Below, one piece after another: positions 20,043-31,816 of a DNA stretch of 64,000 nt. Source of the stretch: Cylindrotheca closterium (Eukaryota; Bacillariophyta; Bacillariophyceae; Bacillariales; Bacillariaceae); the NCBI GenBank assembly GCA_933822405.4, contig CAKOGP040001858.1:1-64000 (forward strand), given 5' to 3'. A program made the translations under genes and the position numbers. Positions within the stretch are counted from its first letter, which is position 1. Each line of letters opens with the position of its first letter. Below the pieces are notes generated by a model. The model was not told the origin of the DNA. It saw only the letters and a program-made list of their open reading frames with translations, and made no database searches.

Positions 20043-22311
20043 ATGTGGCATGCGCAACGACTTGTTTCCTCTGTGGTTCGACGACAGCACAACAAGTTCC
20101 TATGTCGACACTACTCGGCTTCTGCTGCACTATCAGCAGGACCACCTCAAGACATCAAGATATGGTATGCATCACAAAGTGGAACCGCCCAACTCTTTGC
20201 CCATCAATTGGCAGAAGGTGTGGAAGAAGAATTGCCAGACAGTGATGTCATGGTTCAAGGACTGCACGAACACCCACCCGAATCCTTTCTTTCTTCCAAT
20301 GCTTCTAGCAAAAATGAGGAGGAAGATATCGTAAATTTCTTTCTTGTCAGTTGTACTGGTGTGGGGGAAGTTCCTAGCAACGGTCGAGCCTTTTTCGAGT
20401 GGGTCATGGCTAGTAGTAAAAGTGATGGTGATAGTGCCACTCCCAATGACTGGAACCAAGTCAATTACGCCGTTTTTGGATTAGGCAACCAGCAGGCTCA
20501 TCCAAATCATTACAATGTCATTGGCAAAAAACTGGATGCCCAATTGGATACCTTGGGAGCCAATCGAATGCAGCCTTTGGGATTGGGAGATGATGGAGAT
20601 TGTCTGGACGATGATTTTGATCAATGGATGGAAGAAACTTTGGAACGATTGAAATTGGGTGTTGGTGCGAGTGACACAGAGGAGGTAAAGGAACATGATG
20701 AAAATACTACTAGTACTGATAGCAGCAGTAGTCCTGCTGAAGCTGAAATGGATATCCATACTGAAAGGAGTGTCAGAAACGATGATCTGCCACGGATATC
20801 TTGCCCAGAAGTTTCCATACTACCCGATGGGACAAGGTTTATTTCCAAAAAATACCCCACACTGTCTTTGAAACCTGCTACGAGTGATGTGGTTCGACAC
20901 GATTTGTTCTTTTTGCAAAGCTCTAGTACTTCCAAGACAAAGAGTAATGCTTTTTATTCCGAGTCGACTCGCATGCTACCAGTCATTCAGAACGAACGAT
21001 TGGCCTTGGATGGTGGAGAAGCGGGTATGCAAGAATTACAAATCTCTCTACCAAAAGACGTCCAATATATTAGTGGGGATCACTTGCTCGTATATCCACG
21101 AAACTCGGATGCCATGGTCCAAGCCTATGTCGATCTCCTGGAGGTCGACCCCCATGCCATTATCGTCAAGGGTGATGATGATGAGGGCAATTCCAATAAG
21201 TATCCATATCCGACTGGCATCACAGTCATGGAAACCTTGATGCATTGTGTGGAATTGGGAGCACCACCGTCGCCACTCTTTGCCCGAACCTTACTAGGAC
21301 GAAAGGACATGGACTACAAAGAAGAAATTGCCATTCCACGCCGCACCATCATAGATTTGGTATTGGAACAAAAACGAAAGAATAATGGAACTGGCAAACT
21401 ATCACTGGAAGATTTACTCTATCAAGCATCTCCCATGAAACCACGCTATTACTCGATTGCCTCTTCCAATGTCCAATATCCTCACACCATTCATTTGGCC
21501 TATCGGCCCATCAAGTATGTAAGCAGTTATGGATACCTACGGGAAGGTGTCTGCAGTAGCTACTTGTCGCACAAGGGAGTCCTGACGCATGACATTGATT
21601 CGAGAGATCGAGCAGCAGCTTGCATTCCGGCCTCCGTGGTTCCCCATCCCACCTTTCGACTACCTTCTTCGCCGGAAACTCCAGTCTTGATGATTGGAGG
21701 CGGAAGCGGAATGGCGCCCATTCGGTCCTTTTTGCAGGAACGTGTGTTCTTGTCGTCGTCGTCGTCCTCCTCCTCTAGCAATAATAATGGGAACAACAAA
21801 TTTGGTCCAGGAATCTTGTTCATGGGCTATCGGAATCCACACGATGAAATTTATCGGAAACTAGTCGAAGAAGCCTTGGAATGTGGTGCTCTGACCGACG
21901 CCCAGATTGTGTACTCCAGTGGTTGCACACTGCCCACTCAAAAAACCATGATGGTGTCGGAACTGATTCGTGAAAACGGAATGGCTGTGTGGGAGCATAT
22001 GCAGAGTGGTGGTCACATTTACATTTGTGGGGGAGGTACGTGTTTACAATCGCTTGCGCAAAATCGACCTTATTGATTTGTCACGACTCGCATTCACAAA
22101 GACCTTGCTCTTTTCTTTTTCTTTTTCTTCTTCGCTCTCTTTCTCTCTCAATCGCTCTCTCTCTTTCACAGCCTATGCCTTTGGAGTTACTGTCAAGGCA
22201 GAATTGCTTGATTTGGTACAAGAGCATGGCAAGATGACCTTTGAAGAGTCCGAAGATCATCTTCGAACAATGATGGACGAAGGCAGATTCTGTGCTGATT
22301 TGGCAGGCTAA
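20043..22311 (+). CDS. diflavin (FMN/FAD) reductase of the cytochrome P450 reductase family, mitochondrial-type presequence, two exons
   Basis: Exons 20043-22035 and 22172-22311 join across a 136-bp intron with a long pyrimidine tract, giving 710 residues. The presequence MWHAQRLVSSVVRRQHNKF...RHYSAS is Arg-rich with a likely mitochondrial cleavage site. Flavodoxin domain ~37-195: YASQSGTAQ, SCTGVGEVPSNG, FGLGN. An acidic linker follows. FAD domain ~285-560: RYYSIASS and GVCSSYL. Nucleotide domain ~565-710: GGGSGMAP and YICGGGAYAF. The family moves electrons from NAD(P)H through FAD and FMN to a metalloprotein. Two NADPH/ring-stacking features look altered: SSG stands where CPR has a Ser-Arg pair, and the C-terminus is GRFCADLAG without the usual Trp. 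Its head-to-head partner Hcp is a natural candidate acceptor (inference). Confidence 0.92.
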
Positions 22312-22542
22312 TAGTAGTATAACAGACATGCATTCATATTGCAGAGCTCGTCGTCTTTGTTTTCTTTTGGAGGATGCAGAGGTTGGCTTTGTCGTTCGGA
22401 CGCCACTTCCAGCAAGAGCCCATTTACCAAAACCAAGACGACCGGCCAGCTAAGAGTCCAAAGCCTGCCGTATCGTTGCAGCTTGCTGAAAGAGGGCAGA
22501 TTCTTTCTCTACCAATTTGATAGGCTAAAACCTCTGCAATCA

Positions 22543-23367
22543 TTAGAGCTCGTCTTGACCTTTTTTGTTTTGTTTTGCCGATGCTAAAATTTTGTTTCGA
22601 TGTTGAGAAGCCACTTGCAACAAGAGCCCCCCACCACCTTGTGCCACTGATGGCGGGTCCTGATCCTGCTGGTGGTGGTGGTAGTAATCGTGTCCCAATT
22701 CCCAGAAAAAGACACCTCCCAAGTGTTGGGCAAAGGCATAGTCCATCTTGGCACGAATTCGATCTGGAGAGTCCCATTCAAAGCCATTGTGTTGTCGTCG
22801 TCGTCGATTGGATTCTTTTCTTGCTGCTGCCGATAACTGGTCCACAGGTCTCCAAAGGCTTGAGCGTCTCCTGGATTGTCCAATTTGCGGCCGTACATTG
22901 GTATTCCCAACCAAATCTTGTGTGCCTCACACCCGTGTTGTTTCAATAATGATTGAACGGCTTGTTGACTATCATGCAAGGTCGAATGATAATCTCCCAC
23001 CTTTTGAATCATATCATAGGCCATTACATGGACTCGATCCACTAGTTCAAAAATACGTTGTGGTAATGGGAGTCGATGCGGATGCCAAGTGACACTGACT
23101 AATAACCCAGCTGGATGATGATGATGATGAGGATGATGGTGATGCCAAACTTGCGAAGCTTCTTGGACAAAGGTGACATAGTTTTGTAATTCTTCTTTCG
23201 ACGTGGGATAGTAAATGTCCAAGTCAATTCCATCAATGTCATATTTGGAAGCCAAGTCCATCATGCCATGAATCAATCGTTTTCGTTTGGTGGGACTTTT
23301 GGTAATTGCTGGAATGGCATCCGCCCGACCTGCACCACCGATCGTCACCCAGAGTTTATAATTACTG

Positions 23368-23409
<42 letters not shown>

Positions 23410-23732
23410 CCATTCTGTTTGGCCTGTTGGGCTACTTTGTAATGGGCTTCTTCTTGTAAACAACAAATAAGGTCTTTTTCAGTAGTAATCATGCCACTTT
23501 TATGCGGTTGAATGGAAAATAATATCAAATCGGTCAAGTGAGGTGCCGACGCATTTACAATCGTTTCATATGGGCGATAGTCAGGAAGATAGGCGGCGAG
23601 TCCAAAGGAGGAGGAGGAGGAGGAGGAGTAGTCATTATCATCATTAGTTGCTGCTTCTGCTACTACTGTAGTGATGACGAGCAGTAATGAAAGATAGAGT
23701 AGTACAGTTATCCTTATTGGCGATTGCATCAT
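22543..23732 (-). pseudogene. GH18 chitinase-like protein, catalytic Glu absent, frameshifted near the 3' end
   Basis: The start at 23732 gives a clear signal peptide (MMQSPIRITVLLYLSLLLVI). GH18 barrel strands follow: LAAYLPDYR, LILFSIQP, KLWVTIGGAG, and DIDGIDLDIYYP at ~165-176, then DRVHVMAYDM and WLGIPMYGRK. The DGxDxDxE active-site motif reads DGIDLDIY: Tyr174 replaces the proton-donating Glu, so hydrolysis is not expected. At ~22790-22800 the conserved C-terminal part (NGFEWDSPDRIRAKMDYA...GGVFFWELGHD) continues in another frame, consistent with loss of one base. A 14-Asp run and His-rich runs are encoded by triplet repeats. It is either a decaying gene or a lectin-like pseudoenzyme with an assembly error; an intron there looks unlikely. 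Confidence 0.75.
23368..23409 (-). repeat. (ATC)n triplet repeat encoding poly-Asp
   Basis: About 14 consecutive TCA/ATC triplets on the plus strand are read as GAT/GAC Asp codons in the GH18-like gene. Likely length-variable. Confidence 0.9.
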
Positions 23733-24006
23733 CGTTGCGATAGGAATGAAAATACATGAACACGAGATATGATATCGATGAAAGCAATAACAATCTTCGA
23801 CTAGTTGGACTTCCTAAATTGTTATCATTGCACAAATATACAAAAGTCACCCCTTGTGCAAATGCGTATTGCAGTATTATACCCAGTTAGCTAGTTAGTT
23901 AGTTACTCAGTTAGTTACTGCCGGTACTATTTACTATACTACACATGACCTCTATCGATTCTATACCAAAAACACAAACTGATATATATAATATGTCATC
24001 GCATGC

Positions 24007-25056
24007 TCAATCTTCGTCTTCGGTGTCACTTCCCGTTTCTTCTACTTCGTCCACCTCGTCATCATCATCGTTATCATTATCATCGTCATCATCATTGTTA
24101 TCATCATCGTCATCATCAACCTCTTCATCCTTTACCACGGCAGCTACCTTGGTATCTTTAGCATCGGCATCCGCATCATCCTCATGTTGATAGGCTGACT
24201 TGTCCAATTTTTCCACCAAATGTTGTCCCACAAAGGAATTCATGTTGAACATGGTGACCTTGTCCTTGCCATTCATGATTGCTTTTAGCTTGTCATCGCA
24301 CAAGATTTCTCGCTTGTTTTCGGGATTTTGCAATCCATTGGCCTTGATGTAGACCCAAAGGGCCTTCACCACTTGAGGTCTCGGCAAAATTTCCTTGCCG
24401 CCCACGACGAGCTGGAGTTCGGGACTGAGACGATAGGGTGGTTGGGCGCCAGCCTTGCGTTTGGCCTTGGGTTTGCCATCGTCCTTCGAGCCGCGTTTGC
24501 GTTTCGTCTTGCTCTTTTCGGGCTTTGGCTTGGTGGTCAAATCGAGTGGCTTGAAGGGATCAACGTGAACCGAAATGTACTTGTTCATGGCAAACATGGA
24601 GAATTGATCGCAGCCAAAGACTTCCTTCATCTTGTCATCCAAAATGATTTCCCGTTTGTTTTCAGGATGTTGAAGGTTGTGTTCTCGAATGTATTCCCAG
24701 AGCGCCTTGACAATTTCCGTCCTCGCCATGGTGTCGCCCTTGCCCAAAAAGGCTGCTAGCTTTTTGGAAATTTTCTTTTTTTGCGCCAATCCCTTGGGTT
24801 TTTTTGCTTTCGCTTCCACAGCTGCCTCTTCTTCTTCGTCATCATCATTGCTGTCTTCTTCGTCAGAGGACATGGCATTAATGGCCTCTTCCAATGCCTT
24901 CTTGATGAATTTGTTCCTGGCCTTGAGATCAGCGCCTCCAAACTCTTTGCTCAGCAGTTTGATGAAGGCTTTGATTCCTGTGCTTTGCAAATCCACCGTG
25001 GGAATCAATTTGGCAATGGCTCGTTTCAGATCGTCGTCGGTGGGTTGGTCAGCCAT
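24007..25056 (-). CDS. DEK_C domain plus two SWIB/MDM2 domains, nuclear
   Basis: A 349-residue intronless gene. Residues 1-56 form a DEK_C domain (TDDDLKRAIAKLIPTVDL...LKARNKFIKKALEEAI). An acidic Ser-rich linker and Lys-rich segment follow. SWIB domain 1 is at ~93-170 (ISKKLAAFLGKGDTMARTEIVKALWEYIREHNLQHPENKREI). A very basic linker (KRKRGSKDDGKPKAKRK) leads to SWIB domain 2 at ~207-285. The tail is almost pure Asp/Glu. This layout matches the UAF30/TRI1 group of chromatin or rDNA-transcription factors. Its 5' half and upstream DNA are duplicated at 31.9-34.9 kb. Confidence 0.93.
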   Translation of the reverse strand: MADQPTDDDLKRAIAKLIPTVDLQSTGIKAFIKLLSKEFGGADLKARNKFIKKALEEAINAMSSDEEDSNDDDEEEEAAVEAKAKKPKGLAQKKKISKKLAAFLGKGDTMARTEIVKALWEYIREHNLQHPENKREIILDDKMKEVFGCDQFSMFAMNKYISVHVDPFKPLDLTTKPKPEKSKTKRKRGSKDDGKPKAKRKAGAQPPYRLSPELQLVVGGKEILPRPQVVKALWVYIKANGLQNPENKREILCDDKLKAIMNGKDKVTMFNMNSFVGQHLVEKLDKSAYQHEDDADADAKDTKVAAVVKDEEVDDDDDDNNDDDDDNDNDDDDEVDEVEETGSDTEDED

Positions 25057-25944
25057 GTTGTCTTATTGGATTGATTCTTGTCTTGTATTGAAATTCGTGT
25101 TTTTGTATTGTACTGTACTGTACTGTATTGCTGTGTTGGTGTTGTCTTTTGTGTTTGATAGTTGTATATTCAATATGTGACTTGTTTTGATCCTCTTATA
25201 TGTTGCTGCTGTGTTTACTAGTTACTACTGTATGATAGCGCAAGCTGAATTTTTGTTGAAGTCGGCAGTTCTAATACACTACCAGTACTCTTGTACCGTA
25301 CTGTAGTTTTTGAGAGAGATGAGAATATCCAAGTTTCTGTGTTCGTGCGTGGTAGTGGGAAGAAGGACGGACATTCGATCGAAATTGGCGCGGAGGCTGA
25401 GACGGAAGACTACGCCAGTACCTTTTAACCAGCGCCTGGCCATGGCCTCACACATCATTCCCTCCATCATCTTGATATTCCAAAATGAGAATAACCATCA
25501 ACCAGGACGACACTTGTGTTGTGTAGCATCAAAAACGGCAACAAAACTGCATCAATGAGTGACGTACAAGACAGCCTCCATGTATGAATGAATGAAAGAT
25601 AGGATGCTTCCAGAATTAAGCTTTTAGCGGAACGAATGGATCGCATGCTGCTGCTGATCTCTCGTCATCCATGTGTGATGCATGCGTGGAGCGACACTGC
25701 ACTTTCATGATTTTTTTTTGCAACCGCCACAACAGCAAAACCATAATTGAAGGATGTATGGACAAGCTTCAATCCTGCTGCTGATTGTATGGTGCTGGCG
25801 TATTAGCCTCTTTTTTGCACAGACAACCAGTCCTATACATCACTACTAGAGAACAAATCGCATAAATATCTTCCTTCCACAAGAATCAATCAAGAACGTG
25901 CCGCAGCACTCCAGATTACGGGTGTCGTATCGCCATCCACCCGA

Positions 25945-25981
<37 letters not shown>

Positions 25982-27405
25982 CATTAAAATATATTCATTG
26001 CTTCGAAGCTAGTATCATCGAGAAAAAACTGTATTCAGCTCCAAGAAGGAACCAAGCCAAATGAAAGTAGGCTCAACACGTGAAGGAACCTGAAAACATC
26101 TATATTTCAAGGGGTCTCTCTTTTATTGATTGTGGTCAGGACCTACGAAGATCGAACTCATCATTGTCACTCGACAAGAACTGTACCATGCTGTAATCGC
26201 TCAAGCAATTTCTTGAGTAGGACAAACTCGTGAGGGTCCATAAGGAAGGCGGTGGCCTGTTGTTTTGCCATTTTATATGAAGGAATCATCACTCGTCCAC
26301 TCACTACTGTGCGTGAGAGTGATCAAGTTTTTTTTTTCCAAAGCGAAGAAATGATCGATGCCGATTGGGCCCCAGGTTGATTTTGAGCAACCCAGCAGGG
26401 ACCCAAAACACCTTCCTTCTGATGCAAAGAAATTGGTTCATCAACCACATTTCCATCGGACATCAATCTTCTGACGATGACGACGATCCAAATGTTCTCC
26501 GAAACCGTGTGTTGTTTCTTCCATCATCTCCTACAGTATAGGGGAAGCCAAAAAAATGAGACACCGCACAAGTTCCTGCGCCTACCTACCTATGGTTACC
26601 TATTGTTACCTATGGTATACCATTGATAGATGGTGAATGGAGCCTACAAATGATGATATGAGGACGATCAATATTATTAGTAAAATGTACATGGTTCCAA
26701 TCTCTCTTGACCACACGAAACACGAAACACCGCGGAAGCAAAGAGGAAGGGGAAAAGCAGAAGAAATCAAAACAAACCTGAAGTTTGACGCAACTGCTGG
26801 GAGTGGTGAATATTGATCGCGAGTATCTCACTGCAAACTAAAATTGTTCCTCCATTTGATTTATTTTAAAAAATGAAATATACTTCACACGAAAAGTACC
26901 ATATAATGACATTATAAAGATTGCCTTTCCATTCATTTGACTTCCAAAGAAATATGAGTTTCGGCAAAGATAATAAAGATACCCAACAGTGCTCTCCATA
27001 ATATACAGACTATTCCTTATTTTTAAATTTAAAAGTTCGTTTATTGAATCACTTCTTGGGCTGCGTTGGTTCCGTTCTTTTTTATATTATATATACATAT
27101 ATATTGATAGGTTGCGTCTTCTCCACTTTCAACTTGTTTGGAGTTTGGAGGCTATTATTACCAGGTCCAAAGTTGTGGCTGTAGAAATGCTACCATTGGT
27201 CCGTGGGCTGGTACACGTGTACTGCCTTCAGTAGAATTCAACGCGAGGATGGCGCACAATTCGTCGATTCATTCTTGTGGAACTTTTTGAAAACCATCAT
27301 AATTTGTCACACACTCTAGGAATTTGGAAACACCAAAGTTTCAGTTGCCCAGCAAAGCTCTACCAGTCTACAGAACTTCTCACGTCACCATGCCACTACC
27401 ACCAA
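24652..27405 (+). repeat. segmental duplication, left copy (near-identical block)
   Basis: From CCGTTTGTTTTCAGG at 24652 to CCACTACCACC near 27405 this matches 31930-34914 almost base for base, apart from small indels and the extra 150-bp tandem unit in the right copy. It covers the 5' half of the SWIB gene, its upstream region and the 5' part of gene X. Lower-similarity homology continues downstream to about 29735 versus 37300. Confidence 0.95.
25057..27389. other. duplicated intergenic region, left copy
   Basis: No credible gene. It contains a TACTGTACTG run near 25110, an 8-9 unit (ATTG)n microsatellite at ~25946-25981, and a TATATACATATATA stretch near 27083. A 73-codon open frame on the minus strand (26610-26831) lacks an ATG and features. 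The divergent flanking genes (SWIB leftward, X rightward) imply promoters at both ends. Confidence 0.6.
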
Positions 27406-28686
27406 GTCTAGGCAGGAAATGCCTCCCATATAATCGCTTCTCTTTGAACACTGTACAAGGGTATCCAAAAGAACAACTATTGCCTGGTGTTGAAGATCGA
27501 CACTTTGTCGCTGATTGTGTGGTAATGTCGAAAGGCCAACTCACCAACGAAAGAGAGACAATTGTAATCGAGCAGTGGCAAAACGAAGGAATTATTGAAG
27601 AATTTGACGAAGATGAACTTCGTCGCGAGATTGCGAAAGACCAGAAGGAGTTGGATGAGATTTGCAAGGATATCGAGCGTATTGACATCAGGTGCAGAGA
27701 CTGGGTTGCCCATTCTGTCGATGTCGAAGGCTTGGGGAAACCATGGCCTGATCTAGTGAACTCGTCAAGAGAACATCGTTTGAAGAAGGAGGCACTTGGA
27801 TTGGTGCTCGACTATCTCTTGTAAGTTTTTTTCCAATCGGAAACGGAAACCTTTTTATTCTTGGAACAAGCAACCTGATCCTAATTTTCTCTTTTCTCGC
27901 AGGGATCGCAACAAGTGCCCTTATATTGGCCTTGGGGCATATCATCTTACGGATATGAAAGGGATTATGCTGTCATGTACCGATCCCACTAATCCCGAGT
28001 TGCCTTGGGATCAAATGATGAATTGCATGAGAAAAAAGGAGATTGAAGGAATCATTGGCAACTTTGATAAACTTGGATATGCAAAACATAAAAGATGGAA
28101 TTTTCTTCTTGGCGAACAGTGGTTCCGTGAGTCATTCGGAGCAAACATTGCTACGCAAGCCGTTTCCAGCGTTTGTAGTCACAGCAGAGGAAAAAATAAC
28201 CTCACCAAGGCGGAGCTCGTTCATTACCTCAAGGTGCTCGTTGGCGATGCTGAACGACCTCTTGAACCTACGCTTCCTGCAATTCAAGCAGAATCGTCAA
28301 TCCAGTATTCCAAGCAAGCCGCTGTCCCTGGTCCACCCCAACTCATCACGGAATCCTCGCAACCTGATCAAAAAGTGATTGTCCCTAGTGCTGCTCCCAA
28401 CACAGGCCAAGCAATTATTTCCAATGAAGACTTCCAGCGATTCCAGGAATGGCAGATTCACAACCGTGCTTCAGCCTCTGACGCCCAGCCTGGCGCTGAT
28501 TCGACCCGAAATGTCCATAATCCAATTTCTCGCGGCACATGGGCTACTCGTCACCGCTCTTCTGACGAGTCTGAAGATAGTATGAATTATCTTGTCTCCA
28601 ACGCCCAGCCTGGCGCTAGCTCGAGCCGAAACGTCCGTGGCACACCTTCTCGCGGTGCAGAGCCTCCAGGTCGATATTCCCCCTAG
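27390..28686 (+). CDS. unknown gene X, left paralogue, N-terminally shortened, two exons
   Basis: Exons 27390-27820 and 27903-28686 join in phase (TT|G) to give 404 residues. I do not recognise the family. It is the tandem paralogue of 34733-36193; shared marks are the opening PLPP..., the exon position, the FD(K/R)L...(G/E)S/YAK(H) region, and (L/I)HYLK(V/L)LVGDAE at the start of a disordered Pro/Ser-rich tail. The tail has internal near-repeats (NAQPGASSSRNVRGTPSRG and a related copy). Relative to the right copy, the upstream region lacks about 24 bp and is frameshifted: an ATG at 27253 reads MAHNSSIHSCGTF then stop. Translation must therefore start at the internal ATG 27390, or the gene is decaying. 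Confidence 0.6.
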
Positions 28687-29214
28687 ACGTCTGGTCTTAC
28701 AGGCTCTCCTCGTGGCAGCTTCCATCGACGTCATTGAACGAGGTCCCAGCTGAGCTGATCTTCCTAGTCAAACGAGCTCGTCCAAATCTTTCGTTGAGCC
28801 GTTCGTTCGGAAGGTGATGGGGGTCTTTCATTATATGTCTCTTCACACATCACACTCATATAAATAAACAATGTAGTAGGAAATGTTTTTCTTGCAGCTA
28901 GTTCTTCGTTTGGAAATTGCATTTACCTGAATGCACGTAGAGCTCTTTTTTCTCAACGGAAGGATGAGTAAGAAATTGCTTATATCGTGTCATCGCGCAC
29001 CTACCCTGATGAAATTTTTTGATCCGCAGTAATAAGTGTAGTCACACGATAATGTCAAAATATCATTCAGTTGCTGACAAAATCAAGAAGCTCGAGTCCA
29101 GGGCATTTGCCTTCTTCTATCCTTTCCTGTCTGCCCTTTCATTACACCTTTTGGATTACTGCGTGGAATCCAATGCATACATTGAATTTCATTCAGATTT
29201 ATTATGAGCCTTTC
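28687..29214. other. intergenic, degenerate counterpart of 36194-36753
   Basis: Weak similarity to the region after the right gene X (TGTCTCTTCACACA... ACAATGTAGTAGGAA). No gene seen. Confidence 0.55.
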
Positions 29215-29735
29215 TCGCCTTGTTGAATCTTGTCTATGATGCTTCTAGCACACTTGCAAATCTGTTCGTCTGCCTCGTCGTTGTCTTGGAATGTATGTAT
29301 GACACCCAACACCAAGGCATCAACTTCCCGAGTGCGAGGGCATGCCATTGATGCTAACAATACGAGAAGTAGTCACATCCACAGTACTGGATCTACGCAT
29401 CATCGGGCCAACTCTGCATTCACACAATCGATGCAGTCGCTTTCGGCAACTTCATGTTTCGTAGCGGCGTGCTTGTGGTTTCCCAAGTTCTGTAGTAAGA
29501 TGAGGAAATTCCTCGTGCATAACAGTCGTCAGCGTATCTCCTGGCAGCATCTAGGACTGTTTTCCATCCAATCGTTGCAGTGACTTGACGACTGCCAGCT
29601 GCGAATTTAGAAAGAGATACCAATAGTTTCAGAGCGCAGTAAGCAAGGTTTTGAGATTTCGCGAATCATTTTTCTTGAATGGATCGCAGCGACTCCATTC
29701 GAACGAACGATTCTCCCAATAGATTCAAGCACTCA
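29215..29735 (-). pseudogene. decayed 3' fragment of the armadillo-like gene
   Basis: This matches the C-terminal ~170 codons of the gene at 36754-38739 on the same strand. Translated pieces read VSLSKFAAGSRQVTATIG and RYADDCYARG, against VSLSKFAAGSRQTIATIG and RYADDYYIRG in the intact gene. Small deletions shift the frame (e.g. around 29410 and 29510). Homology stops at ~29735, inside the gene. This is what a tandem duplication with a breakpoint within the armadillo gene would leave. Confidence 0.85.
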
Positions 29736-30100
29736 AACTCTCAAGTGGGCGCCGTTGAAACATCTCTACCTTGATATCTCACTTCCAATTCCAACCCTCC
29801 CAGCCTTGTCATGTATGCCTCTGGACGGCGAGTCCCCTCTTCGTTAGAATAAAGTAATTGAAAAAGATTTGACCAACCATTCGAGCAACAGTGATTTGCT
29901 GAGCAATCCCAGCTGCTTTGTTGGCTTCAATGTGGGCTCTCGATATAGCTTTCGGGCGAAACTATAAGCTAGTCGTATAGTGCTCTGTGCATATGGATAA
30001 AAGAAGGGACCGGTGTGTTGTTAAATGGCTCTCGGTTTCCATAGCGGCCACGTGGACTCGCTGATCATTCGGGAACTGGCAGCACCCAGAGGCCCACTGT

Positions 30101-30220
30101 GGCCAACGTTGGATGATTGTGCCATGCTTTATGGATTTAAGATACAAAAACTCGAACTCTAATCGCGGCTCAGAACGTCGTCCGTACTGTCATCAATGAA
30201 GCTGTTGTAGCATTTGATTC
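30101..30220 (+). repeat. inverted repeat, left arm
   Basis: Pairs with 31817-31931 in reverse complement. Shared blocks include ATGATTGTGCCATG, TCGCGGCTCAGAAC and GTAGCATTTGATTC. Confidence 0.85.
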
Positions 30221-30254
30221 TATTGTCGCTTCTTGTGAGACCCACGATGCAATG

Positions 30255-31140
30255 CAAGCTCTCAATTCATAGTTCTCACGCACGCACAATAGCCTTCCAT
30301 GTGTCTTGGAGCGAATAATCACCCCTTCGCCATCAGGATTCTTCTCAATAGCCCATTTGCTGCATCTATAGGGCTGAGATGGAGAATCTGATTTTCCATC
30401 TGCCTCTGGTCGGTAATCCTTGAAGGATTCGGCATGGCTCCAAGTACCTACCACTCCATCTTTGGTAGAACAGAGCAGCCATTGACTGTGCATCCAGCTC
30501 GATATCTTGACGAATCCATGACCGGCTTCTATGAACCGAAAGACTTCCCATCCCTTCATGTTGATGTCCATGTTGACCAGACCGGACATGTCACATCGGG
30601 CTTGTGACTTCAAACGAGGATTCATTCGACAGGAAGCACAGTTCACCCGCCACGCAATCAATGGACCAATAGAGTTTTCGTGGAGGAGCATCGTCGTCCC
30701 CAAACTTTATCTGACCATCATCGTCAATGCCCAAATTCAATCCCGTCGAAATTGACTTCATGATAATGGCATTGGAATTGAGGGAATCGGCAGCGCCTTT
30801 GACGAAACACCACTGTTGTTCGTCAGGTTGGAATTCAGCAGGTTCTTGATCTTGTTCTTCTTCCTCCTCCTGCTCTTCGTCTTTGAACTCTTCAGCTTTT
30901 GCGATGTCATTTTCACTGTCGCCGTCTTCTTGTCCTTTTTCTTCCTTTTTTCTTCTTCCAAGGCCATGACCTTTTCTCATCTTCCTCACAAGCAAAACAC
31001 TTGGCAGCTCCCTGGATGGTCCCATCTTCCGAGGTTGTCGACACACTACCGTCAGCAACCCCTTGAATTTGTGATGCTGAATTGCAAGAGTGCCTGTGTC
31101 GTAACAACGAAGCAGGAATTCGTCATTTACTCTTCTGGGT
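30255..31140 (-). pseudogene. broken copy of the beta-trefoil-like gene at 57259-59334
   Basis: The minus strand matches about 57415-58300 at high identity (e.g. WEVFRF-EAGHGFVKISSWM, GEGVIIRSKTHGRLLCVR). It covers only an internal part, without the original start or C-terminal hydrophobic region. Frame is lost by small indels: GTAGTGTGTCGACAACC here against GTATTGTCGACAACC in the parent, and again near 30600. The copy ends abruptly at the inverted repeat side (~30255). Confidence 0.88.
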
Positions 31141-31816
31141 TGTTCGACACAATAGGGAAAGCGATAATTCTCATCTCACTTGCGTCGAGAGTGGATAATG
31201 CGGCAACTGGCATTATTGCGGTTGCTTAAGAGTGGCATCGTGCTGAATGCCTTTCGAATGGTTCGTACCAGGTACTATACCGGTACTGGGAATCATCTCG
31301 GACGGAACTATACTACAGTGTCGGCACTGCCATATAGGTACAGCATGATAAATATTTTATGTTCAATATGTTGATGGCTGGAGAGTGACTGTGCGGGCGA
31401 TGGCAGACCATCACCACGTCATTCACCATTGGCATTTGCATATTTGACATTTTTGAATTTGACATTTGGCATTCACATTTTTATCATTATTCACTTGCTT
31501 GACACCCGACACTTGACACTTTCATCTTGGAAAAATGATTCTTTGTGGATCTTTGGACGAAATGGAGAACGCTGGCTAGTGCGTTTGCTGAAAATCGTAC
31601 ACATGCATATAACAACGATTGAAAGGCGAACGACGAAACGCTTATTCTGCATTTCCTTGAAGAAAAAAACTACTGCCGATGCCACAATGTTCTCAAATCG
31701 AAAGAAGCGGAAAGAAGAAACTATCCAAGAAACGGCTCAAGACTCGGCGGCACATCGTCCATTGACACCCCGCCGACTGCTGCATACAATACCTGCGTCG
31801 GAACCATGGGAAGATG

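Noticed and set aside
22024..22076. Diflavin reductase ending at the first stop (22076)
   Set aside because: This would cut the nucleotide-binding domain; a good donor and acceptor join YICGGG to AYAFG and the conserved C-terminus in phase.
26610..26831. 73-codon minus-strand open frame repeated at 33941-34162
   Set aside because: Identical in both duplicates only because the DNA is; it has no ATG start and no domain.
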